DNA from: Tupaia tana
Taxonomy: Eukaryota; Chordata; Mammalia; Scandentia; Tupaiidae
Reading direction: 5' to 3'
Length of the DNA: 64,000 nucleotides
Assembly: GCA_026018925.1 (NCBI GenBank)
Contig: JAKSZU010000020.1
Span: forward strand, 42,129,102-42,193,101
The position numbers and the translations under genes are program-made. Under the pieces are notes generated by a model that worked only from the letters and a program-made list of their open reading frames with translations, made no database searches and was not told the DNA's origin. Positions 23,301 through 35,050 of the stretch are shown here, one piece after another. The stretch's first letter is position 1; every line of letters starts with the position of its first letter.

Positions 23301-26300
23301 CCTGTGACATTGGGCAAGCAAGGGAACCTGCTGGAGGGGTTCCTCTATCCACAGAAAAAGGGGGACAGGAGTTAGAGCGAGCTGAGGCCAGCACGTGCTG
23401 CAGTGGCCGAGGCACCTGGCTCCATGCAGTTTGCATTCTGCATGCAGTGGCTTGAGGTACATGCCAGGTGCATGTGTGTGCATGCATGTGCATGCCCCAA
23501 ATCCCCAAAAAACGGACAAATGGAGGAAAAGGAATTGCAGTGTGAGCATGCCCCATGGGGGTACTTTCCTACTCCCATGAACGCTCTCTGCCCAGCGAGC
23601 ACGCGTGCCCTCTCTCTCTGCGCCCAGCGAGCACGCGTGCCCTCTCTCTCTGCGCCCAGCGAGCACGCGTGCCCTCTCTCTCTGCCCAGCGAGCACGCGT
23701 GCCCTCTCTGTCTCTGCCCAGCGAGCACGCGTGCCCTCTCTCTCTGCGCCCAGCGAGCACGCGTGCCCTCTCTCTCTGTGCCCAGCGAGCACGCGTGCCC
23801 TCTCTCTCTGCCCAGCGAGCACGCGTGCCCTCTCTCTCTCTGCGCCCAGCGAGCACGCGTGCCCTCTCTCTGCGCCCAGCGAGCACGCGTGCCCTCTGGC
23901 ATAAGACAGAAGAATCTCGTCTGATACGTGGACACCGCAGTGACTGGAATAGGCCAAGGTCTCGTGGAAGACACTGGCCATTCCACTTTCTAGGCAGAGA
24001 CTCCCCCTGTTGTCCCAGAGTGTCTCAAATAGACCCTCCTCCCGCCAGGGAGGAGCGCTGAGAGGACCCCTGCCCGTGGGACGGGGCATCATCGCCCGCT
24101 AGCTGGGGCCTCTCCCTTCACTGTAACACGGAGGTGGGGCTCCGTGACGGTGCGACCCTCTGGGGGCTGACCCGGGAAGGTTTCAGGCCCACTCCCAGCA
24201 CCCGAGCACACTGGGCCAGCAGAGCAGGGCTGGCTGAGGCTGAGCACGCCCTCAAACCCTGTGGGTGCTCTGTCTCTCTGTCGCTCATAGAAGAAATAAA
24301 TCAGTAAACTTCAAAGTGGAAATAATCACACCAACTCGTAGGACCCCTGGGAGGGTCAGAAGGGGTGTATGTTACTATTGTTGTTGTTGTTGTTTAAAGA
24401 ATTGTTTAATCAATTATTATTTAAATTGCTATAGGTCATGCATGCTTACAGGGGTGGGGGGGTGAGAAAGCACGTGGCCAGGTCCAGACGCGGTTGGTTG
24501 GCTATGTGGGAGTCCAGCGCCCCGGCCACCACGCCCCCGCCGGCCCCGGTTATTGCCGTTACTAACATGGCCTCAGAGGCTCTGTCCTCCTGGTGCCTAC
24601 TTTGCAGAGACGCACTTGAGAACCCATGGTTTCCTTTCAGTACCAAGTAAGAAAGACGTGGAGGGCGGAATAAGCGTTCCGGGCCTGGGCAATCACAGTT
24701 AAAGTCTAGAGGCAGCAGGAATGTCTTTAAAAGTCGCCCTAGTGGGACCAGTAGTTAGCGTAATGGCTATGTCGCTGAACTCTCATGTAGTCGACCACGG
24801 TTCAAGTCCCAGACCCGGTGGCTTAAAACTCACGCCAGGCGCATGTGCGTGCGTGCCCAAGATCCCGAGAGGAGAATGGAGGAGAAGGGATTGTGGCATG
24901 GCCATCCCCCCTGGGGGGTGATTTCTCGCTTTCTGTCTCTCTGTCTCTGTCTGGCGAGCGCACGCGCCCTATAGCAAAAACCTCTCCAAAAATAAAAAGT
25001 CGCCCTGAGAAGCACTTTGCTTTAGTCCAGGGCTCAACCCTGCACTGCCCAGGTGGATCAGTGCTCAGGGGGAGCAGCAGTAGCGTCCAAGCAGCGTCTG
25101 GCATGATGCCCCACTTGGGTGCTGGCAAGGCTTAGAGCTGCAGGCAGGAGCTCCTGGGGCAACTTCCGTCCTTTCTTTCTGCCACTTCCCTCTCCTGATG
25201 CTCCATCCCTACCTTCCCCCACCTTCCCCCACCTTCTCCTACCTTCCCCTACCTTTCTGAGGCCTTGAAGCTAGACTCTGACCAAACTCACCCCAAGCGT
25301 AGAACCCCCTGTCTTTCTGAAACTCCCTTGTGCTTCCAGATGGACTCTGTGCCCGGGTGTGCACAGGAAATGTGTCCAGCTGGAGCTAGCAGCTCCCCAG
25401 GCCTGCTGGCCTCCCTTCCCACCCCCAGGAAGAGGCACAACGGCCCGTCCTGCATCCAGGCCCCACTGTGGCATCATCTGCTTTGCCTGAGCCTCACCAG
25501 CCCAACCCACCTTGTTCATTCCACTCCCCACACAAATTCCCCAGTAGCTGACCTCGGTCCTGGGACAGGAAGAAACCAGGGAAGCTCCTGGAAGGTAAAG
25601 TTCCCACCAGCCTTAGTCATCCTGGGGACTTTCTGCATTCTGAAAGAAAAATGTCTCTAAACCAAAACAGGCCATACCTTTAAGGATTACAGGGGCTGGG
25701 CCGGCAGGCGGTGTGGTGGTTGGGGCTCTAGACTTCAGCCCGGCATATGACGGTTCAAGTCCCATTCCTGGTGGCTTGCTTTCTCACTTTCTTTCTATCG
25801 CTCTGTGTCTCTCTGGTCAAATGAAAAATGATAATAATAACAGTAAATAAAATTAAATAATTATTTTTAAAAAGAATCTTAAAAAAAAAAAGGATTACAG
25901 AGCCTAAGCATATAATTAAATAATTGAAGTAAGCTAGTAAAATCTTTGTTTCTTTTTTTTTTAAAGCGAGGTTTTTGCTTTAGGACATGTGCCCTCACCA
26001 GATAGACAGAGAGAGATGGAGAGACAGAAACCAAGAAATCACTTCCTCGGAGGATGGCCACACTACAGTCCCGTCTCTATTCTCCTTTCAAGGTTTTGGG
26101 CATGCATGCACTTGCACGCAGCATGAGTTTTTTTTTTTTTTTTTTTTGGGGTGGGGGAGAGGTTTTTTGCTGTAGGGCGTGTGCGCTCGCCAGACAGACA
26201 GAGAGAGACAGAGAGACAGAAAGCGAGAAATCACCCCCCAGGGGGGATGGTCACGCCGCAATCCCTTCTCCTCCATTCTCCTCTCGGGATCTTGGGCACG

Positions 26301-28130
26301 CACGCACACGCGCCCAGCGTGAGTTGTAAGCCACCAGGTCCGAGACGCGAACCGCGGTCGACTACGTGGGAATCCAGCGACATAGCCATTACGCTAACTG
26401 CTGGTTCCCCAGACGCAGCATGAGTTTTAAACCACTGGGTTCAGGACTTGAACATGGTCAGCTATGTGGAAGTTCAATGTAACTAGTATGCCGCCTGCTA
26501 GTCCCAATTTTTGTTTCTTGAAATAGGTAGTCCTAATTTTTTTTTCATCAAAAATGAAGAACTTCATCAAAAACTAAAGACAAGAGAGGCCAGGAGGTGG
26601 TGTAGAGGTGAGGGCACTGGACTCCCACGTGGCCAACTGCAGTGTGAGTCCCAGGCCTGACGGCTTGAAAACCACGCCAGGCACAAGTATGTGTGTGCCC
26701 GAAATCCTAAGAGGAGTCTGGAGGAGAAGGAACTGAGGTGTGGCCATCCCCTCTGGGTGTGATTTCTCACCTTCTCTCTCTCTCTCTCTCTCTCTCTCCC
26801 TCTCCCTCTCCCTCTCCCTCTCCCTCTCCCTCTCCCTCTCCCTTTCTCTCTCCAGTGAGTGCACGTGCCCTATGGCAAAACCTTAAAAAAAACAAAAAAC
26901 AGAATAAAGACAAGAAAGATTTCCTTTTCCATATAGTTTAATAAAAAGACACTAGAGTAAGGGTAAAACGTTAAGTAGTGACTGAAAAGGCCTCAGGGCC
27001 ACACTCAGAACGGCCAGCTGTCCATTCTGAGCGGCTACCCTATCGTGCTGCTTGTTAAATAATTCACATGTTGGGAACCAGCAGTTAGCGTAATGGCTAT
27101 GTCGCTGGACTCCCACGTAGTCGACCGCGGTTCACGTCTCGGACCCGGTGGCTTACAACTCACGCCGGGCGCGTGTGCGTGCGTGCCCAAGATCCCGAGA
27201 GGAGAATGGAGGAGAAGGGATTGCGGCGTGACCATCCCCCCTGGGGGGTGATTTCTCGCTTTCTGTCTCTATGTCTCTCTCTGTCTGTCTGGCGAGCGCA
27301 CGCGCCCTATAGCGAAAAACCTCTCAAAAAAAAAAAAAAATTCACATGTTACCTCCATCCGGTGGTAATGAGAGACTGGTGTTCCCAGATCATCTGCTCT
27401 TTCTGCAAGAGAAAGCAATAATCCAGATTTTTAAAATAAAAGCCATGGTTTTTCATTTATGGGACAAAGAAATGGGTTAATATCTGTGGAGGTATTGTTA
27501 ACTGGACCGGTGTGAAATGTACACATGTTGAAATTTTCACTTTGTCAGCTAAGTAACGTGATTGAATGTAAAAAAGAAATTGAAATAATAATAAAAAGTT
27601 ATAAAATAAAACAAAAGCCATGATTTTTAAATGTTGGCAGCACATTTTAGAATATTCGAGCTCTGGGACCAGCAGTTGGTGTAATGGCTATGTTGCTGGA
27701 CTCCCATGTAGTCGACCGTGGTTGGAGTCCTGGACCAGGTGGCTTAAACTCACGCCGGGCGCGTGTGCGTGCGTGCCCAAGATCCCGAGAGGAGAATGGA
27801 GGAGAAGGGATTGCGGTGTGGCCATCCCCCCTGGGGTGTGATTTCTCGCTTTCTGTCTCTCTGTCTTTCTCTGTCTTTCTGGCTAGCACATGGACCCTGT
27901 AGCAAAAACTTCTCCAAAAAACAAACGGAAGAACATTCAAGCTCTGTGCTGGCTGAAAGATACACAGCTGAGGTCAGATTTGGGCTGTGGACCCTTAAGT
28001 AGCAACTTCTGCCCCAATAGTTGTACTGCACGAAACGTACTTAGGCAGGAAAGCCTTCTAGATTTTTCCGAAAGGAAATAAGTGCAAAGATTCAGGCAGT
28101 CACTTTTCGAGTGTTGTTCCTCTCTAAACC

Positions 28131-28161
<31 letters not shown>

Positions 28162-31100
28162 ATTTATTTGGAGAGGTTTTTGCTATAGGGCGTGTGCGCT
28201 CACCAGAAAGACAGACAGAAAGCGAGAAATCACCCCCCCCCCCCCCGGGGGGATGGCCACGCCGCAATCCCTTCTCCTCTCGGGATCTTGAGCATGCACG
28301 CACACACGCCTGGCGTAAGCTTTAAGCCACCGGGTCCGGGACGCGAACCGCGGTTGACTACATGGGAGTCCAGCGACATAGCCATTACGCTAACTGCTGG
28401 TACCTAAACCAGGGTTTCTTGACAGCAGTAGTGAAAACATGTGAGGCCAGGTGAGTCTTCACCGTGTGGTCTGGTGGGTGTTTCAGCAGCACTCGAGTTT
28501 CTGTCTGCTAATGCCACAGCAGCCCCACTCGCTGTCTGGTGCCCCTGCTTGCCATCTGGCGCCCCCACTCGCAGTCCGACGACCCCACTAGCAGTCCTGC
28601 GCCCCCGCTCGCAGTCCAATGACCCCACGTGTCTCCAGACTTTGCCAAGTGCCTTGTGGGAGGCAAAATCTCCCCTGGTTGAGAACTGCTCTAGAGAGAA
28701 ACAGAACCTTAGAAAGTCCAAGTTCACTCATGGTGATAAAATAGGTACTATGAGAACCAAGTTGGAGGGTGATGAATAAACGCTGACTTGGAGGCCTGGC
28801 TTATCAGCCGGTTTACTAAGAACTTAATAAGCTGCCTACTTTGCTGCTGCCAATGAGCTAGGCAAATGGGAGGAAATATGAAAAATAAAGGCTATTGGTT
28901 CAAAATCACATACACACACACACACATATATATTTGGCCAGAGGTCCGTGTGCTCACCAGAGAGAGAGAGAGAGAGAGAGAGAACACACCCTTCAGTAAG
29001 GCATGGTCACGCCACAATCCTTTTGCCTCCATTTCTCCTTCCTAATCAGGTTTTGAAGCGTTCATGCAAATGTACCCAATGTGTTTTTCAAGCTGCCAGG
29101 ACCAGGATTCGAACCGCAGTCAGCCATGTGGGATCTGGTTCCCTCTCCATAGCACTTAACTTGTGCATATGGGTCTAGCTCAACAACAACATAAAGAAAA
29201 CTTTATCTCCTAGAGTGTCACTTACCCTTTTGTTTAATGAAGACTAAAATCACCCATATCGTTTGTGCCCATGGACAGGTGGCTAGTAAACTGAGCCTTG
29301 GTTTCTTCTACAAGCTGGGGCCGACCCAGACCGATTTTGTTGGCCTGCTGTGGGGTAAGCCAGGCTAGTGTATGTGGCCCGTGTTGGGGTCGGGAGAGGT
29401 AGAGTAGCTTTTGCATTTCTTTTTTATTAAGTTTCTTTCTTCCTTTCTTCCGTGAGAGGCACTGCCAACCGGGTCTCCATGCCGCGTCCACCCCAGCGTT
29501 AGCTAATCCCACACCTTGGGCACATGTGAACTCAGGGAGTTCTCTGGACTCGAACCCAGAACTTTCCCAAGTTTTCTCCTCACCACTACTCAGCCCCTTA
29601 GAGAACGGTACGTTTCACAGATTGGCACTGCATCCTTGCACAGGCCCTCACCGCACTGTTCTGTTGTAGTATACGAGCGTTTCCTGTACTGAAGAGCTGA
29701 AAGCCTCCCCTCTCCTATCTTATTTGATTAGGGTGACGTGCTGAAAGCTGTTCAGGTCTCTCAAGACCAAGAGCAACATGTTTCCCCTTCCTGCTCTCTC
29801 TCTCTTCCTGCCTGGATTTTTTTTTTTTTTTTAAACATGCTTCAGTAACTCTGTAGTTTATTTTTCTGGGCTTCAACACTATCCTTTCCCCATCTACCCG
29901 TTTGGCCAGCAGCTTCAGGTCCCCAGCCCCGGCTCTGCTGTGGGAGACCAGTCCACGAGGGGTCAGAGAGCGGCCGGGTTGTGGGGCACCTGAGTCGGCC
30001 GCATATCGGCCAGCCCAGCCCAGGTCTTGCCATCGACGCTGCCAGCCCACCTCGCGATTCCCCGGAGCCTCTCCGGAGTGGCGGGGGCCTTCCTGGCTTT
30101 TGCACGGGGCTGCTGAGATCTGCGGTCAGAGTTGTGTTGATGGAAAAATAACCAACTGTAAAAATTAATAATGAATAATTAATGTGGTTTACTTTTAAGC
30201 AGAATATGAGTGACCTAGGCCCTGAGAGGAGGCATACATGCCTTTCTCGGGGTGATTACAGACAGGGATTTTTTTTTTTTTTTTTTTTTTTAATTTTGAG
30301 ATTTTCACACAAAATTAGTGAAGAGATTTTTATTGGTCTGGCCCAAAGAGGCGGAACATGTGGAAGGGGGGGGGGTCTTGTAGGTTATAGGTGGGTTTTA
30401 CAGTTTCTAGGTTGATGATTGGAAGGGAAGATCTGTGTCCTGGGAAGAGATTTGTAAAGAAATGTTTAATCTAGATTTTAAGGAAAGGGGAGTTCTGTGC
30501 CTTGGGAAAAGATTAGCAGAAGAATACACTGTGATCAGTTGAACATACATCTCAAAGATATGTCAGGGACAGGATGGAGGAAGAATCCTGTTAAATGGGG
30601 GAAAACGGTCTGTTAATGTTTGTGAGCGTGACTCCCCCTAGGCCCTCTGGAAAGGACTTTGGAAAAATAGAAAAAGGCAGTCACACTTCTGTCCACAGTC
30701 CCCCCTGTTGGCCAAAAATTCTGTCCTCAGTTCAAATAGTAACACTCTCAGAGTGCACCACCTAGAACTTCCCCAGCACGCGGTACCTGGCTCCAGGTCC
30801 GTTTCCGGCTGGTTCATCTCTCGTTTCCCCCTGCCTGGAGTGCCCCTACCACCACCTGGCATTTAAGATGGCTCAGATGGAACCAGCAGTTAGTGTAATG
30901 GCTATGTCGCTGGACTCCCACGTAGTCGACTGCGGTTCGAGTCCCGGACCCGGTGGCTTAAACTCATGCCGGGGCGCGCGTGCGTGCATGCGTGCCCAAG
31001 ATCCCGAGAGGAGAATGGAGAAGGGATTGTGGCGTGGCCATCCCCCCTGGGGGGTGATTTCTCACTTTCTGTCTCTCTGTCTCTCTCTGTCTTTCTGGCA

Positions 31101-34100
31101 AGCACACATGCCCTATAGCAAAAACCTCTCAAAAAAAAAATTAAGATGGCTCAGTTATTATCACCCTACAGAGCCTCCCCTTCCTCAGCCCCTCACCTCC
31201 ACCCCAGGTAAAAGTAAGAGACCTTCTTCGCTTTGCTCCTTGCATCTCCATCTGCTGTTTCCAACTTCACTGAAGTACTGTAGGCAAAGTCTAAGGCTCA
31301 TGCGTGGTGCCCTCCGGTGCCCACCCAGCTGCGGCTAGTCCGTGCTCAGCAAACCTCCTGAATGAGAGTCAGTGATGTCACAGCATGGGAGCGTGCTGAG
31401 CTGCCTTGTGTAAGAGCCCTGGTTCTGTGGGTCCAGACCTCTAAAATGGGAGACCCACCCTGAGGGTGCAAAATAAAGCCACAGCCACAATAAAAGTAGA
31501 TAGAAAAGAGAATTTAATAGGAAAGAGATTTTAGAAAGAAGTACACCCAGAAGACGTTTGGGCGGGCCGGTTGCTAGGTAGAAACTGCGTTTGGGACTGG
31601 TTAGGTGTTTTCATTATTAGAAGTGACCACGAAGATTTAACGGTGGGAGGTTTGTCATGCTATCTAAGTCCTTAGTTTGAACCCCCCAGGCTTTCTCCTG
31701 TGCCTGCACATCTCTCACCGTGAAGAATTTGAGGAATTTGATCACGTAACTGCCCGTGCCCGGTGTGAGCCAGGATAGGAGTGTCCTTATTGGTAGAACT
31801 GCCTGATTGAGTAGCTTATTGCCCCAGGGGGAACCAGGAAGTTGACCAAAATGTCTTGTTGGGTCTTTTTGTATTTGTGAGGAATGGTAAGAGGGAAATC
31901 TACAAGTCCCTGTAAGTCTTCCTCAGATACCAAGGAAGAAAAGTGGTATCTGGCTCACCTTCCTGGCTCCAGAGCTGGGTGGGAAGGGGGCATTTTCACA
32001 GAGGGTCTGGTAGTAACTCCTGATAAGTTGCGATGGGTGTGACAGGTGTCCTTCCGCTATCTTCTTAGGGCTGCCTGCTCATGGCTCGCTACCTGCCTAT
32101 CGCATTCCCCCCTCGAGGACCTGAGGCCCTGGGATCACGCAGGGAGAATGGACTGAAGGCCTCTTCTGTAGCTCCTTCCAGCTGACACCTGGGCCGGAGA
32201 GGGGTCAGAGTCTCAGTCCTTGCTGTCTGTCGGGCCAGGCCCAAGGCTGTGCAGAGACTTCAGAGGAGTCCTCACTTGAATCACAGAGGAGAGGTTCATA
32301 TTATTAGGTCCTAGTTGATATTGTTGTAACACAAAAATAGATGTTTCCAGTTGGTGACGGGCGTAGGAGGGCCTGAAATAATGAGGGCCAGAGCTCATAA
32401 CCAAGATAATCATTCCAAGAGGGCTGGCTAGGGAAGTAGAGTTAACGCGAGAGTCTTCGCGCAGCAACAGGAAGGCCCTCGATTTTCAATGTTGTGGCCT
32501 TTTTTAGGAGATTCTTAACATCTTGTTGGACTTGTTCTGATAAAGTAACATGGTATTGGTATATGATTTTAGCTGTCAGAAATCTGTGTTTAGGTACTCG
32601 TTAGAGTCTTGTCCATGGGGAGCAATTTTGAAGCTGTGAACGACAAAACTGAAAGCAGTGACAACAGACAAATTCAGGTTTTTTTGAATATAGCATTTAA
32701 AGGTAATATCTGGCTTGTAATTGATGGCATTACATTAGTACAATTAGCTTTAGAACATGAATTTGATTAATCCTTGCAACTCTTTCTTAGACTCTTGTAA
32801 CATAACTCAAACCTTCAAGGGCATGCTTTAGACTTTTTAGTTTGTGTCCCTTATCTTCTGTCTTGAGATAATCTAGCCATTCTACCTTAAGACAAAAGCT
32901 TTACCATGTAAAATTCCTTCTCTACCCAACCTTTCCCTTTAAACTTCTTTACCAGAAATACATTTTCCTTTCATTTTCTTTCCTGTTTACTATTACGCTC
33001 CTTTTAAAGTTCATTTTTAGACATTGCCTTCCCCTTTGATCTCGCAGCATTTTGTATCTTAAAGAATGTGTTTCCATCGGTCACTTTACGGTTTCCCTGA
33101 GGCTTGTCTGGTGGGGTTGTTGGATGTCCGAGGGGAGCCGTCGGGCCCTCGGGCCACCGGCGCTCAAGTTCAGAGCCAGCGTGGACTTAGAGCCTGAGCC
33201 CCCTTCAGAGCTGGGCCATTCCTGTCTCTAGTGACGAGCTCCTCCGTGTTGGGGACAGGGCCGAGCATGGCAGTTATGTCATGGGCATTTCCTCTGTAGG
33301 AAGAGGGAGGACAGAGCTGGAGTTAGAGCCACACAGGTCTCAAACCTTACCTCAGGGTGTTCCAGAAGGATTGACATCTAAGTGTGCGGTTATCGGAAGG
33401 TCAGGTAGGCGCCTCGGGGTCTAGAACTTGCGAGGCCTGATGGGGTGGGGTGTTCACCTGCCCTGCAGTCCACCTAAGGCAGTCTTCCAGGAGGAAGGCT
33501 GCGGTTGCTACGGCCCCAAGCCAGCCGGGCCACCCCCTAGCCACCTGGTCTAGTTTCTTAGACCGGTGTGCGACTGGTCTGGAAACAGGGCCTATGTGCT
33601 GAGGAACAACTCCCAAGGCAATTCCTCATTTCTCCATTACAAAGAGTTAAAATGGCTGGTCTGGACGAGGGAGCCCCTATTAGGGCTTCCTTCAAAGCCT
33701 TAAAGGCAGCTTTCTGACAGGGCTCCCAGAGAATAGGTTCTTCCTCAACCTCCCCCTTCAAGGCCTCATAGAAGGGCTGGGCTATGTGCCCGTAACCAGG
33801 TACCCATATCCGACAGGACTCTTCAGGCCCCAAGAATGCCCAGAGTTGGCAGTGTGTCCAGGGCTCAGGTATCTGCAAAATGGCTTGGACTCATTCAGGG
33901 GACAATCTTCTTTATTCTCCTGGGATAAGGAGTCCAAGATACCTAACTTCAGTTTTTTTTTTGTTTGTTTTTGTTTTTGAGAGTTTTTTGCTGTAGGGCA
34001 CATGCCAGAAAGACAGAGAGAGACAGAAAGGCAGAGAGCGAGAAATCACCCCCCAGGGGAGATGGCCACACTGCAATCCCTTCTCCTCCATTCCCCTCTC

Positions 34101-35006
34101 GGGATCTTGGGCACGCACGCACACGCGCCCGGCGTGAGTTTAAGCCACCGGGTCCGGGACTACATGGGAGTCCAGCGACATAGCCATTACCCTAACTGCT
34201 GGTCCCCCCACGTTAATTGTTGAGGTACCCCCTTCTCTCTCCACTCAAAAGCAAACAGGAATTGGGAACCTTTATCTATTGGAACGCAGAAGAAAGCATC
34301 CTTCAGATCTAAAATGGAAGACCGATGATAGTCTGGGGCACCACTCCCGAGCAGTGTAAGGGTTTGGCACCATCGGGCGAATGGGAACAACCGCCTCCTT
34401 CATAGACGTGCATGGCACGTCTATGGACGTGCCTGGCACGGGGTGAGAAGGCGGATCCGGTAGATGCCAGCCAGTGGGGCTCAGGGTGTCGGTGACGTTG
34501 ACCTCACTGAAGCGGTTTGTACTGTGGAATCGTTTGATCGTATAACGAATCATTTCACCCACCGACGAGATACGAGGGACTGTAATGTGGCCACGGTTAC
34601 ACTTCTTTCACGGTTGCACTTGAGATGTCTAAGAGCAATTCAGTCTTAGATTCTGATTTTCATTGCTTTGTCATTTTTTTCATCTCTTACATGTTTTCTG
34701 TTGGACATGTAAAAGTGAGAACAGTATAAATCACCTATATTAGAAAATAAAAACTCCTGGGACCAGCAGTTAGTGTAATGGCTATGTCACTGGACTCCCA
34801 TGTAGTCGACAGTAGTTCGAGTCCTGGACCCAGTGGCTTAAACTCACGCCAGGCTCGTGTGCGTGCGTGCCCAAGATCCCGAGAGGAGAATGGAGGAGAA
34901 GGGATTGTGGTGTGGCCATGCCCCCAGGGGGTGATTTCTCGATTTCTGTCTCTCTGTCTATCTCTGTCTTTCTGGTGAGTGCATGCGCCCTATAGCAAAA
35001 ATCTCT

Positions 35007-35050
<44 letters not shown>

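Larger units (their letters stand above)
33400..34430 (-). pseudogene. Endogenous retroviral pol (reverse transcriptase) remnant
   Basis: Fragments with clear gammaretroviral RT character on the minus strand: PNPYT and [12 protein letters not shown] in the upstream half, then [15 protein letters not shown], and a [11 protein letters not shown]-like segment further on. Frame changes and stops occur between them. The SINE at 33952-34208 splits the gene. Not functional. Confidence 0.78.
31430..34560 (-). mobile_element. Decayed gammaretrovirus-like endogenous retrovirus, internally deleted
   Basis: Reading the minus strand from 34560 down: a reverse-transcriptase segment with the recognisable LDLKDAFF motif (about 34340) and later RT/connection sequence in pieces (about 33880-33400); after a gap too short for RNase H, integrase and most of env, an envelope C-terminal-like piece (about 32560-32210); a polypurine tract (GAGGGGGGAATG) at about 32104; and an LTR to about 31430 with an AT-rich polyadenylation region. 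All parts have stops and frameshifts. A SINE (33952-34208) interrupts pol. No gag or 5' LTR is seen. It is a fossil in antisense orientation to LAMP3. Confidence 0.75.

Noticed and set aside
23223-24092. A 289-residue minus-strand frame and overlapping 204- and 173-residue frames with RARWAQREG-type repeats
   Set aside because: Produced by the SINE-derived minisatellite; both strands are open in several frames and the units vary in length without regard to codons.
24741-24820. tRNA gene-like sequences (box A and box B) at many positions
   Set aside because: They are heads of SINEs, followed by the same linker, CT tract and A tail, and do not fold as intact tRNAs with a clear anticodon.
27035-27421. 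A recurring 'protein family' with [20 protein letters not shown]-like frames across the window
   Set aside because: Every copy coincides with a tRNA SINE; the similarity is between retrotransposons, not proteins.
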